Notes: generated by a model from the sequence alone, not told the origin. Shown: positions 16,801-24,458, counted from the stretch's first letter. The stretch is 27,545 bases of DNA from CAZGMJ01 sp964526785 (GCA_964526785.1 CAZGMJ010000068.1:1-27545), one strand, 5' to 3'. Numbers and translations: made by a program.

Positions 16801-17117
16801 GTCAGCAGCCGCCGAAATGGCAGCAGATGATCCCTGTCCGTATTCGCGCGATGGTGCTGGCGGATGACCTGCTGTTTGTGGCGGGACCGCCGGATGTTGT
16901 CGAGCCCGACGACCCTCTGGCGGCGTTCCAGGGACGCAAGGGAGCGCTGCTTCAGGCGTTTTCGGCGAACGGTGGTTCGTTGCGGCGTTCTTATGAATTG
17001 TCCAGTCCACCTGCCTTCGACGGCCTTTGCGCCGCACAGGGCCGACTGTTTTTGTCTACCTCGGATGGGAAACTGATTTGCTTCGGTCCGGCGGACCGCC
17101 ATGTGAAGGCCGATTGA
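13875..17117 (+). CDS. Exported methyltransferase-like domain fused to a PQQ-type beta-propeller
   Basis: The protein has 1080 residues with a Sec signal peptide (about 1-28). Residues 33-145 follow a class I methyltransferase plan: V-V-H-I-G-C-S-D-G at 50-58 stands where motif I would be, G-L-D-T-D at 74-78 is the acidic loop, and I-R-R-V-L-A-P-E-G at 131-139 is the post-motif. The glycine loop is altered (G-C-S-D-G), so SAM binding is doubtful. D-E-W-T-H-F-L-H-D-A (161-170), then V-G-P-P-T-R-L-R-W, is a hallmark I associate with this planctomycetal family. The remainder is a propeller with PQQ-like repeats such as V-L-D-A-A-T-G-E and C-L-D-V-S-T-G-E-D-V-W. No PQQ ligands were identified. 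Function unknown; it may be a scaffold or sugar-binding protein. AAGGA supports the start. Confidence 0.9.
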   Translation: MSMHHILRAAVIVLFALTTSVWSEACDAQDSAIKTAGQILAATGVKGGLVVHIGCSDGVLTRAMRVNERYLVHGLDTDPARVARTRRLLHDSNLYGPVSADCFDGRNLPYVDGIVNLVVAQELGDVTSAEIRRVLAPEGVAYVRRNGTWDKMTKERSSAVDEWTHFLHDASGNAVAADERVGPPTRLRWVAGPRWCRSHEFPSSVAAAVTSGGRVFTIFDEGPTGVYERLPQHSMLVARDAYNGVLLWKVPLQRWQPEFGTGRGNRWNIHHTIPRRLVAQDSHVYATLGFLHSPVSVLDAATGEVLTEALGGTKGTDEMVLSDDILVVKITKDRSVAATARINTDSLNDALAAVDTATGRQLWRKENIRVIPYALAALSGRVVYHNLEEITCIDLKTGEQLWRTPHRILSTLGAVSTLVIHDDVVLFHGHGQVVDEDKKSKRGFYLTAVNLSDGRILWKRRGGRGQAAACTQPTDLFVVDGTTWCGGSLDGYDLRTGRVEHTLSLDKLISPGHHYRCHRSKATQRFLIWPKRGAEFVDVSGNDHMRHDWLRAPCFTGLMPANGLLYVPPSQCFCYPGVKVSGFLAMSTGGADEVAPPGNASLERGPAYGTVPDTYAESTADWPMYRRDIQRSGSTQMSMPAELSRCWDVDLACAGSQAIVADNRLWIAEKEAHRIRCLDVSTGEDVWHFTAGARVDSAPTVHKGCVLFGCRDGSVYCLRATDGALVWRFDAAPEDRRTVSYGQLESLWPVKGSVLVQKGVVYFAAGRSSFLDGGIMVYALNAQTGDVLHRHHLQGPQPDVRTDVGSPFAMEGALPDLMVSDGDNLYMQRIKFDGHLNRLPTKQESSLGELDMGSPHLVATGGFLDDTGFDRLYWMHSRRWPGFYFAQHAPKSGQLVVFDSSTVYAVKYFYRRIQWSPAFIPGDKGYLLFADGIDNEPALLGSRDRQSGLDWLPQESYTDKHRRGGREVEKGTGYVRQQPPKWQQMIPVRIRAMVLADDLLFVAGPPDVVEPDDPLAAFQGRKGALLQAFSANGGSLRRSYELSSPPAFDGLCAAQGRLFLSTSDGKLICFGPADRHVKAD

Positions 17118-17183
17118 TACGATGCTGTCTCTCGGCTAATGAACTCAGAGGCGCAGTTTCGGGAATGTGATGCCAATTCAACG

Positions 17184-17223
17184 GAACCGTTGTGGTGGTA
17201 AATGCGCTCTACGGGGACGGTTC
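17184..17223. repeat. Inverted repeat between convergent genes
   Basis: GAACCGT (17184-17190) and ACGGTTC (17217-17223) are perfect reverse complements separated by 26 bases, in the 148-base gap between two convergent genes. There is no T-run on either side, so a role in ending transcription is only possible. The rest of the gap shows nothing. Confidence 0.3.
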
Positions 17224-17265
17224 AGCGACGGATTTCGTCGAATGTTAAGCCGTTATCGCTCCAGT

Positions 17266-17796
17266 TCACGAGGAATGCGTCGGACGAACCCACGATGGCA
17301 TGCGGACATCACTATGCGGCTGATCGATGTGTTGGATATATGGCTTTATGTCCAGGATGGGCGTACCGTCGAAAGCGTCAATCTTGTCAATACGCACGGT
17401 TGGACCTTTCACTGAAAGGACCTTGCAGAGGCTCAGGGCAATGAGGTTTGGCCGGGCCGGCGAGCGGCACGCAAAAACGCCCGTTAATGGATTATTCCTG
17501 TTGCCCCGTGGATGCACCCGCCGGACGCTTCGCTTCTGGACTGTGTCGTTCCTGTCGAACCAGTACATCACAAATGCATGCGAATAACCGTCCAGACCCA
17601 GAAGTGCGTCGGCGTATTCGTCGAATATTCTCAATTGTGCATGACTCTTGTGTTGCTCGACTCTGCCCACGGGACATAACGCGAACCGCTCTTGATCTGT
17701 TTCGCCCATCTGTTTGTCCTTCCCATGCACGTATGCCGTTCGCAGACCGGCTAACGCAAGTCCGTTTAGAACAAATTGTCGTCTTGTGAACATCAT
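17266..17796 (-). CDS. TrmO-like (TsaA/UPF0066) protein with a Tat signal peptide
   Basis: The protein has 176 residues. Residues 1-25 contain T-R-R-Q-F-V-L and a hydrophobic stretch, a clear Tat signal. The rest is one TsaA/TrmO domain: C-P-V-G-R-V near 41, the H-P-R-G-N-R-N-N-P-L-T-G-V-F-A segment (95-109), C-R-S-P-A-R-P-N (110-117), and the signature D-G-T-P-I-L-D-I-K-P-Y (143-153). In E. coli TrmO this domain uses SAM to methylate N6-threonylcarbamoyladenosine 37 of tRNA in the cytoplasm. Export is inconsistent with that role, so a different substrate or ligand is likely. The gene begins 30 bases after lemA ends and is the last gene of a minus-strand operon. The domain is complete and key motifs look intact. 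Start may be Met1 or Met2. Confidence 0.88.
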   Translation of the reverse strand: MMFTRRQFVLNGLALAGLRTAYVHGKDKQMGETDQERFALCPVGRVEQHKSHAQLRIFDEYADALLGLDGYSHAFVMYWFDRNDTVQKRSVRRVHPRGNRNNPLTGVFACRSPARPNLIALSLCKVLSVKGPTVRIDKIDAFDGTPILDIKPYIQHIDQPHSDVRMPSWVRPTHSS

Positions 17797-17826
17797 TATT
17801 CGATATCTTCCGGGCAGAGGATCGAC

Positions 17827-18390
17827 TCAGCCAAAATCTGCGTCGGGTACTTCGCGGACCGACGGATGCACGTCGAAGTAGTCCTCTTTTTGAAAGCCAA
17901 ATGTGCTGGCGATGATGCTGCTCGGAAACGTCTCACACTTATTGCGATAGTCCCGCACATTGCCGTTGTAGAACCGTCTGGCCGCCTGGATGCGGTCTTC
18001 TGTCTCCACCAGTTCCCGCTGCAACGCCAGGAAGTTCCTATCCGACTTCAACTGGGGGTAGTTTTCCACTACGCCCAGCATCTGTTGCAGCGCCGCCACC
18101 AGTTGATTCTCGCCCATCGCCTGTTCGCCGGTAGGGCCGCGATTGGCCATACACTGTGCTCGCAGTTCGGTAATCTTCTCAAAGATTGCCTTCTCGTGCG
18201 CTGCGTAGCCTTTGACGGTTGCGACAAGATTCGGAATCAGATCGTAACGCCGTTTGAGTTCCGTGTCGATGTTGCTCCATGCATCGCGTATGTGGTTCCG
18301 CAGTGCAACGAGCGTGTTGTATGTCAGCACGACATAGATGATCGGCAGCAGAATGACGGCCAACACAATGATAATCGGTATGAATGCCAT
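17827..18390 (-). CDS. lemA: LemA family membrane protein
   Basis: The protein has 187 residues. A single transmembrane segment covers about residues 3-23. The LemA core follows: Y-N-x-L-V-x-L-R-N at 24-32, A-W-S-N-I-D-T-E-L-K-R-R-Y-D-L-I-P-N-L-V (37-56), V-K-G-Y-A-x-H-E, and a C-terminal R-x-Y-N-x-x-V-x-x-Y-x-x-x-x-x-x-F-P-S. LemA proteins expose a four-helix bundle and have no settled function; they often sit beside membrane proteins involved in envelope homeostasis. AGGAGG lies five bases before the ATG. It starts two bases after the upstream membrane protein ends, so the two are translationally close and almost certainly one operon. Confidence 0.95.
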   Translation of the reverse strand: MAFIPIIIVLAVILLPIIYVVLTYNTLVALRNHIRDAWSNIDTELKRRYDLIPNLVATVKGYAAHEKAIFEKITELRAQCMANRGPTGEQAMGENQLVAALQQMLGVVENYPQLKSDRNFLALQRELVETEDRIQAARRFYNGNVRDYRNKCETFPSSIIASTFGFQKEDYFDVHPSVREVPDADFG

Positions 18391-18392
18391 GC

Positions 18393-19049
18393 CTACCTCC
18401 TGTTGAACAAATAATCCGGTATCAACGACCGCACCTCTATCAGCCGGTTCAGGTTCCGCTCGATCTGCTCGGGTGACAGCCGCTTATCGAACGACATCGC
18501 CAGTACGCAGTTCTCGATCTCAATGGTCAAATCGTCGTTGGCCAGTAGGTACTCGATCATTTGTGCATTGCAGATATCATATGCGAACTTCTTCTTCGGC
18601 GATCGCACGCAGAACCTGCGCGAGAACTCATGGGACTCAAAATCAATGTCATCATACCCAAACGCCTGTGCCACTTTCGAGAAGAATTTCTCCGGCCCGA
18701 TCTTCAGTTCGGGAAAAGCAGCCGAAAGTGTCAGCATGAAAAACGAGATGTAGTGATGGTGCTCCGAGTCGCCGGATCCGGTCTTATAGTGGTAGTCGAA
18801 TGCCGTGACGTCATAGTTCCTGTATCTGCCGGAAAGAATGTTGAACGCATACCGATTGGAGCCGCGGCGCAGTTTGTCGAGGAATCTGTATTGCTTTGCC
18901 AGCATCTTGTCACGGCCCGGATTGAACCGCAGACCCAACCCCGCTGCAACGCGGCGCATCGCCTCTCGCCGCCGATGTGCGATAACGGCCGATACCACGA
19001 CCCCTGCTATCGCTATAGCTACAAAGACAAAGATAATACCAGGTTCCAC
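18393..19049 (-). CDS. Membrane-anchored protein of unknown function, paralogue B (lemA operon)
   Basis: The protein has 218 residues if started at the GTG at 19049, which has GAGGAG (19058-19063) eight bases upstream. A GTG at 19058 would overlap that site. One N-terminal transmembrane segment (about 5-23) is followed by a basic stretch (H-R-R-R-E-A-M-R-R) and a soluble domain. Notable words are Y-R-F-L-D-K-L, G-S-N-R-Y-A-F-N, F-D-Y-H-Y, then F-S-K-V-A-Q-A-F-G-Y-D-D-I-D-F and E-F-S-R-R-F-C-V-R-S. The layout recalls the DUF3137-like proteins found next to LemA, but I cannot assign it firmly. It is clearly a paralogue of the protein at 19163-19846, and the pairing with lemA suggests a joint envelope role. 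Confidence 0.85.
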   Translation of the reverse strand: MEPGIIFVFVAIAIAGVVVSAVIAHRRREAMRRVAAGLGLRFNPGRDKMLAKQYRFLDKLRRGSNRYAFNILSGRYRNYDVTAFDYHYKTGSGDSEHHHYISFFMLTLSAAFPELKIGPEKFFSKVAQAFGYDDIDFESHEFSRRFCVRSPKKKFAYDICNAQMIEYLLANDDLTIEIENCVLAMSFDKRLSPEQIERNLNRLIEVRSLIPDYLFNRR

Positions 19050-19162
19050 TGCCTGCACTCCTCAGCATCGAAACAGTAAGACTCGTGCCTGATTCCTCGA
19101 TGGCGACTTCAATGCACAGTACACGGCGTTCAAATTTCACTGCAGCCGCTCCATACTGGGCA

Positions 19163-19846
19163 CTATCCCCTGGGTCGGTTGCTGCTGAACAAATAGTCCG
19201 GGATCAGCGAACGCACTTCGGTTAGCCGATTGAGGTTCGGCTCGATCTGATCGGGCGAAAGCCGCCTGCTGAACGACATAGCCAGTACATTATCCTCAAT
19301 CTCGATGGTCAGATCGTCGTTGGCCAGGAGGTATTCAATCATTCGCGCGTTGCAAACATCGTATGCGAACTTCTTGTCCTGCGATCGTACACAGAACCTG
19401 CGTGAGAACTCATGGGACTCGAAATCGATATCATCGTAACCGAATGCCTGGGCCACTTTCGAGAAGAAGCCTTCTCCGGCGATCTTCAATTCGGGAAAAG
19501 AAACGGGCAGGTGCAACATGAAGAACGAGAAGTAGTGATGGTGTGTCTGGCGGTGTCCCTTTGAGTTTGTCGAGTGAGTCTCATAGTGATAGTCGAACAC
19601 CGTGACATCGTACTCCCCGTACATGCCCGAGAGCGTGTTGAACGCGTAGCGGTTCGATCCCGACCGCAACTTGTCGAGGAATCGGTATCGCCTGGCGAGT
19701 TCGCGATTATGCGTCGGGTCGAATCGCATCCCCAGTTGGGCCGCCAGTTGACTCATGGATTCCCGTCGCTTGCGTGCGCTGATAACGCCGGCAACGATAC
19801 CAACGACAATCACGATGATGACCAGAAAAATGATAACAGCCGGCAT
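19163..19846 (-). CDS. Membrane-anchored protein of unknown function, paralogue A (first operon gene)
   Basis: The protein has 227 residues with an N-terminal transmembrane segment (about 4-22) and a basic flank (R-K-R-R-E). The soluble domain is nearly the same as its downstream neighbour; identical blocks include R-Y-R-F-L-D-K-L or close variants, G-S-N-R-Y-A-F-N, F-F-S-K-V-A-Q-A-F-G-Y-D-D-I-D-F and M-I-E-Y-L-L-A-N-D-D-L-T-I-E-I. The two differ most in the loop after F-D-Y-H-Y, where this copy has a His-rich insert (Q-T-H-H-H-Y). GAGGAG precedes the ATG. The 113-base gap to paralogue B has no terminator I can see, so one transcript is likely. This is a tandem gene duplication; the function is unknown. 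Confidence 0.87.
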   Translation of the reverse strand: MPAVIIFLVIIVIVVGIVAGVISARKRRESMSQLAAQLGMRFDPTHNRELARRYRFLDKLRSGSNRYAFNTLSGMYGEYDVTVFDYHYETHSTNSKGHRQTHHHYFSFFMLHLPVSFPELKIAGEGFFSKVAQAFGYDDIDFESHEFSRRFCVRSQDKKFAYDVCNARMIEYLLANDDLTIEIEDNVLAMSFSRRLSPDQIEPNLNRLTEVRSLIPDYLFSSNRPRG

Positions 19847-19999
19847 TTCTCATCTCCTCTCTTGATTCTGCATTGCCAATCCAAATCGTTACGTCGCAGG
19901 CAGAAGATGTCCTGCTTGCGAGCAACGAATGCTGCGCATCCGGTGCAAACATACCGGCCGCACCAAAGCTCGTCAAGTCCGATCGAAGCGGTTCGTTAC

Positions 20000-20028
20000 T
20001 TGAATGGCGAACTGTCGAACCATATACT
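20000..20028 (+). promoter_or_regulatory. Candidate sigma70 promoter of the second PQQ-propeller gene
   Basis: TTGAAT (20000-20005) and TATACT (20023-20028) are exactly 17 bases apart. The predicted start near 20035 gives a leader of about 54 bases before the ATG at 20089. This also argues against starting the gene at an upstream in-frame ATG at 19873. Confidence 0.55.
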
Positions 20029-20088
20029 GTCCCGATATATATCAGCCTGGTATCTGAGAAATCGCGCTATTCGAAAAGGACATATAGA

Positions 20089-22800
20089 ATGAAACACCAA
20101 GTGATACAAGGCATATTAATTCTGCTGATGAGCGTTTCTGCATCGTACGGTGCCGCCGTGTGGCCGACCCTGCACAACGACTATCAGCGAAGCGGCTGGA
20201 CCGAAGAACTCGTCGAAGGGGCTTACGAGCGCAAATGGTATCGGGATTTTCACGGCGAGATGATCGCCACCCGCGTCGAAGCCATCGTCGCCGAGGGCAA
20301 GTGCTACGTCGGTACCTTTGCGGGTAATCTCTATGGCCTCGACGTCGAGACCGGCAAGACTGAATGGACCTTTCAGGCCGACGGCCCCATTGGTGTTGCG
20401 CCATGTTACCATGAAGGCAGGCTCTATGTCGGCGCCGATGTCGCCTCGAATAAGGGGCATCTCTATTGTATTGACGTCGAAGATGGTTCGCGCGTCTGGC
20501 GTTATGAAAGCGGGGCGGGCATATGGGCGAGCCCCGCCTGCGATGGAGAAAACGTATATGTCGGCGACCGAGCCGGCGTTCTGCACGCTGTCTCGGCTGC
20601 TTCCGGCTCGCTCCAATGGAGCTTTGCCACGGGCTACATGATCCTGAAGCCCGTCTCGTTTTCCCCGAACAGAAGACGCATCCTGCTGGGCTCCGAAGAC
20701 ATGCACATGTATTGCCTCAGCCCAATCGGAGAGTTGTTCTGGAAGACGCCGAAACTCTCCGGCCTGTCCATGCGCGACCAGGGCCCGACAATCTGGCAGA
20801 ACCTGGCGATTGTCCGCACCAACCCCGCCGATGCCTTCCACGCTGTTCTCGACCGCAACGGAAATCTCCTGGAGCAGATTCAGCGCTCTCTGCCCGTCGA
20901 GGAAGAAGACAAGGTCCTGTTGGACAAATGGGGCGACCTGGTCATGCACCCGACCCCTCGCCGCCGACAGGCCGAACAGGATGGTATCGTCGAGTATTTG
21001 CGCGAGCATCCCTACGACCGCTGCTTCTACGCCTTCCATGTGGTCGATGGCAATGAGCCGTGGATCGCGCCGGTGCTCTATACCGCCGGGCTGCACAATC
21101 CACCTACACCGCCGACTTTCAATCCCAAGACCGGAGAATTATACACCTTCTGCCGTACTGCCATGACCTACTATCTTCGAGGCGTCCGCCGCTACAACGC
21201 TTTCGGCCGTCTCGATCGCGAGACGGGGAGATTCGATTTCTATTGGCCGGAGGCGGACAACGACCGGAACTGGTACCCCATGGCCATGATCGGCGACGAA
21301 ACCCAGGCTCTCTCCATGATGGACGATATGCTCATCAGCAACCATCAGGGCACGCTGGCCGCACTCGACCTCGACACCATGGACGTCACAACCATTTGGG
21401 CGGGACGCGACACATACGGCGGCATCTTCGGTCCTGCCGCCGTAGAGGGGGGGTTCGACGGCGCACGCCGTCTCGGCAGCCAGGGCTATCTGACCGGCAT
21501 GCCCAACGAATGGCACGGCCCGGACCGCTCGATCTGCGCCATTGCCCAGGACCGCTTCTTCTGGGTCGTCGGTTCTCAGATCGTCTGCATCGCCGGACCT
21601 GAAGTCCCTAAGACCGCCGCCGGCGGGACTGAGCCGCCGCCTCTCAAAAAGAGCGAACTGCCGAATGTCGTCACCGGCGGCAATGTCGCCAGCAAGACCA
21701 GCGGCGTATTCGATACATCCATAGCCGCCAAGCCGCTGACCCGTCAACAAGTGGCCGGCTACGTGAATGGGGCGGGCCCCGTCGGTGTTGCTCATGATCA
21801 GGGCGGCCCGGCCCGGTATCTGCGGGACCGTCTCGAAGCACAAGTGCTCGAATTGATAAACGACGGCCCATGGGCGCCGTTCATTGTCGAGTTGGGCATC
21901 AGCGGCGAGCAGCGTCACTTCTGGCGGACCGCCCGCACGATGCAGTCGCTGGCCATGGCGCTGCCGCATCTCTCGCCCGCCGTCAAAGCCGCGGCCGTCG
22001 CCCATCTCGACAGGATGTTCAAATCGGGAATGCCGTTGTCGGCCCCCGTGCACGATAACCAGGGCAAACGCCGTGAACCATACGATCTGGGCCCAGGAAT
22101 GGAGGAGTTTGCGGCCAAAGAGATCAAGTACCAGACGAATATCGAAGATCTGTACGCTGTATGGAGCTACGCACACTTCGCCGATCGCTGGAACAAAGTT
22201 CTGGCGCACAAGGAGCAGATCGCTGCTGTATTCAGCGACTTTGCAGACGAGCCGTTCGCCTTTAAGCACGATGGCAGAGATGATGAATCCGAACAGCTCA
22301 ACCGACGGATCGCGGGCGTGTTGGCCGCCGTCCGTATCCTCAAGAAAGCGGGCGACGAGGACACGGCCGCAAAGGCCGCAGACCGCCTGGCCGAAATGCT
22401 GGCCGAGCGCATTCACCACGAACGTGCCGACGACTGGCTCATTCGCCCGACCAGACGCGCGAGTAAAGGTCTGCATCAGGCCAGTGTTCCACGTTATGTG
22501 GATATTGTCCCTGAACTGGGCGCAGCCCTGGCTGACCACGCGACGGATGCTGTGACGCAAAACGTGCGCGCACTTATGCAGGGGCTGCCTCTATGGTACC
22601 AGGCATTCGGCGAACGTATGATCGGAGGCGAGAATTATATCTCTCCGCCGCAACTGTCCCAGGGGCTCTTTCTGGCTCTTACGTTTGCCCTCGATGCCGA
22701 GCCTGCCGAGTTGACCGCCAAACTCGATCAGCCCTGGTGCAGAGCGGACCTTAATTACATCGAGAAACTCACAGCCACTCTTCAAGGACTCGATAAATAG
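20089..22800 (+). CDS. Secreted PQQ-type beta-propeller protein with a helical C-terminal domain
   Basis: The protein has 903 residues from the ATG at 20089, with AGGA eight bases upstream and a Sec signal peptide (about 1-22). Residues about 24-507 are a propeller. It opens with W-P-T-L-H-N-D-Y-Q-R-S-G, the usual first motif of PQQ-like propellers in this phylum. Repeats follow such as Y-G-L-D-V-E-T-G-K-T-E-W, Y-C-I-D-V-E-D-G-S-R-V-W and H-A-V-S-A-A-S-G-S-L-Q-W. After a Pro/Lys linker (about 510-530), residues about 577-903 are mainly helical, Ala/Leu/Arg-rich, and recall an alpha-toroid, but I cannot name a family. No PQQ-binding or dehydrogenase residues were recognised, so a structural or ligand-binding role is as likely as enzymatic. 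Divergent from the lemA operon. Confidence 0.9.
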   Translation: MKHQVIQGILILLMSVSASYGAAVWPTLHNDYQRSGWTEELVEGAYERKWYRDFHGEMIATRVEAIVAEGKCYVGTFAGNLYGLDVETGKTEWTFQADGPIGVAPCYHEGRLYVGADVASNKGHLYCIDVEDGSRVWRYESGAGIWASPACDGENVYVGDRAGVLHAVSAASGSLQWSFATGYMILKPVSFSPNRRRILLGSEDMHMYCLSPIGELFWKTPKLSGLSMRDQGPTIWQNLAIVRTNPADAFHAVLDRNGNLLEQIQRSLPVEEEDKVLLDKWGDLVMHPTPRRRQAEQDGIVEYLREHPYDRCFYAFHVVDGNEPWIAPVLYTAGLHNPPTPPTFNPKTGELYTFCRTAMTYYLRGVRRYNAFGRLDRETGRFDFYWPEADNDRNWYPMAMIGDETQALSMMDDMLISNHQGTLAALDLDTMDVTTIWAGRDTYGGIFGPAAVEGGFDGARRLGSQGYLTGMPNEWHGPDRSICAIAQDRFFWVVGSQIVCIAGPEVPKTAAGGTEPPPLKKSELPNVVTGGNVASKTSGVFDTSIAAKPLTRQQVAGYVNGAGPVGVAHDQGGPARYLRDRLEAQVLELINDGPWAPFIVELGISGEQRHFWRTARTMQSLAMALPHLSPAVKAAAVAHLDRMFKSGMPLSAPVHDNQGKRREPYDLGPGMEEFAAKEIKYQTNIEDLYAVWSYAHFADRWNKVLAHKEQIAAVFSDFADEPFAFKHDGRDDESEQLNRRIAGVLAAVRILKKAGDEDTAAKAADRLAEMLAERIHHERADDWLIRPTRRASKGLHQASVPRYVDIVPELGAALADHATDAVTQNVRALMQGLPLWYQAFGERMIGGENYISPPQLSQGLFLALTFALDAEPAELTAKLDQPWCRADLNYIEKLTATLQGLDK

Positions 22801-22833
22801 ATATCTGCCGCAGTGATAGAATCATCGCCTTTG

Positions 22834-22870
22834 TGTCATTGCGAGACTGCCGGAGACGCGTAGCGTAATC
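22834..22870. repeat. Fragment resembling a widespread interspersed repeat
   Basis: The stretch starts TGTCATTGCGAG and continues to GCGTAATC, which resembles the TGTCATTGCGAG...GCAATC elements scattered between genes in many bacteria. Only one copy is seen here, in the 115-base gap between two convergent genes. Confidence 0.3.
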
Positions 22871-22915
22871 ATAGCAGCAGTATCTCAGAAAACATCCGCA
22901 GAACCTCGCTCATGT

Positions 22916-24316
22916 CTATCGTCTGCGAAACCTCTGCCGATAATCCTGCATGGCCTCTTCGTAGTACGGCGTCACCAGCGGCCCCTCGAGCAGCGGGTCG
23001 CCAACTTCCTCCATCCACGCCCAGAGTTTGTCCGACAGTTCCTTAACGGTCGGCTCGTATGCCTCATTCTGTGCGAGATTGTTGCGTTCATGCGGGTCGT
23101 TCTTCAAATCGTACAACTCCACCACAGGCCGCTTGCCCCCGCGCCTCCGTGCGCGTTCGACATGTGAAGCAACCCGCTGCGGCACTGCGTCAGTCGGAAA
23201 GATAACCGACCGGCCCGGCTCGAAGTAGCGAATCAACTTGTACCGCTCGCCCCGCACGCACCGCGAGAGGTTATCGTACAAGGCATGGCTGGTCCTTTGC
23301 GCGTAGATTTCCGTCCTCGGCGACTCTTCCCGCCTGCCGTCGATCACATCTTTGAAACTGTACCCCTGCAGATTGCTCGGCTTTTCAACACCCACCAGAT
23401 CCAGCAGCGTCGGCAGGAAATCCACATTGCTCATCATCTGCTCGAATACCCTGCCGCCGCCCAGCTTCGTTCCCGGCTGGTACATTATCAGCGGCGTCTC
23501 GATCCCCGAATCGAACAGGCTCCACTTCGCCCCGGGATACGGTATTCCATGATCAGCCGTGAAGATCACAAGCGTATCATTCGCCACATCGCTCTTGTCC
23601 AGTGCATCGAGTATCCCTCCAACGCACCGGTCGAAGAACCGAATTGTCCCCTGATAGTGTGCCAAATCCTCGCGTATTTCCGGCGTGTCCTGCAAGTGCG
23701 GCGGTACGTACATGCCTTTTTCCGTATCCTTGCCGTTCCTGAACGGCCGATGAACCTCGAAGAACCCCACCTTCATAAAGAAAGGCCTCTCACCGTCCTT
23801 TGCTTTCGCGAGCAATTTGCGCGCAGCGGAAACAGTCTCCTTCGCAACGCGTTTCTTTGAATACACTTCTTCGTACCCAAGTCTGCGCGGATCGCCCTGC
23901 GTAACGTGTTGCAAACCCACGAGAACTGTGCGATATCCGGCATCCTTGAGGATCGCCGCAACGTGCCGCTCTCCTTCGTTGAACTTCCAGCCCCAGGGCT
24001 CATGCGTCAAGCCCATTAGTCCGTTCGTCTGCGGATAACGCCCCGTCAAAATGCACCCTCTGCTCGGGCTGCACACGCAATCCGCCGCAAAGTAGTTCGC
24101 AAACCGAATGCCTCTCGCCGCTAGTCCGTCAAGATTCTCTGTGTGAACTGTCTTGACGCCGTAGCAACCGATATGTTGGCCGATATCATGGGTAGTAATC
24201 ATCAAGACATTCGGCCTGCGTCTCCGGCCCAAAGGTTTCTGCGTTCTAGCTGGATTCGACACCGCGGCCGTCACCGCAACTGCCCCCGATACCTTCAGAA
24301 AATCACGTCGTTTCAT
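22916..24316 (-). CDS. Tat-exported S1-family sulfatase, heparan N-sulfatase (SGSH)-like
   Basis: The protein has 466 residues from the ATG at 24316, with AGGGG five bases upstream; a GTG two codons earlier is less likely. K-R-R-D-F-L-K-V-S-G is a good Tat signal. The sulfatase signature C-S-P-S-R is at 82-86, within C-S-P-S-R-G-C-I-L-T-G-R; Cys82 should be converted to formylglycine. Metal-binding motifs include T-T-H-D near residue 41 and A-D-H-G followed by K-W. The N-G-L-M-G-L segment after the active site resembles the sulfamidase-like subgroup. It should remove sulfate (ester or N-linked) from a sugar polymer after export. No formylglycine-generating enzyme is encoded in the window. The C-terminal domain has N-D-P-H-E-R-N-N-L-A, normal for the family. 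It appears full length. Confidence 0.94.
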   Translation of the reverse strand: MKRRDFLKVSGAVAVTAAVSNPARTQKPLGRRRRPNVLMITTHDIGQHIGCYGVKTVHTENLDGLAARGIRFANYFAADCVCSPSRGCILTGRYPQTNGLMGLTHEPWGWKFNEGERHVAAILKDAGYRTVLVGLQHVTQGDPRRLGYEEVYSKKRVAKETVSAARKLLAKAKDGERPFFMKVGFFEVHRPFRNGKDTEKGMYVPPHLQDTPEIREDLAHYQGTIRFFDRCVGGILDALDKSDVANDTLVIFTADHGIPYPGAKWSLFDSGIETPLIMYQPGTKLGGGRVFEQMMSNVDFLPTLLDLVGVEKPSNLQGYSFKDVIDGRREESPRTEIYAQRTSHALYDNLSRCVRGERYKLIRYFEPGRSVIFPTDAVPQRVASHVERARRRGGKRPVVELYDLKNDPHERNNLAQNEAYEPTVKELSDKLWAWMEEVGDPLLEGPLVTPYYEEAMQDYRQRFRRR

Positions 24317-24429
24317 AGTCACCCCTGCAATATGCTGTTACATAGCTAACGGCCCACATCTCAAGCACCTCAATTCTACACAAATGCCCGCAGTACGCCA
24401 GTTGTTCTCACAAGCCTCACGAACAAAGG

Positions 24430-24458
24430 TTGCCCGCGCTGGGTGCATCTACTACCAT
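24430..24458 (+). promoter_or_regulatory. Weak candidate promoter of the nucleoside-hydrolase-like gene
   Basis: TTGCCC (24430-24435) and TACCAT (24453-24458) are 17 bases apart in the divergent gap 24317-24519. Each matches its consensus at four of six positions, so this is only a suggestion. No promoter for the sulfatase on the other strand could be supported. Confidence 0.25.

Noticed and set aside
19873..20088. Upstream in-frame extension of the second PQQ-propeller gene
   Set aside because: It would bury the signal peptide 72 residues inside the protein and would start upstream of the predicted promoter.
21139..22560. Minus-strand frame of 473 codons inside the second PQQ-propeller gene
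   Set aside because: Its translation has no recognisable domain, while the opposite strand shows continuous propeller repeats and a helical domain.
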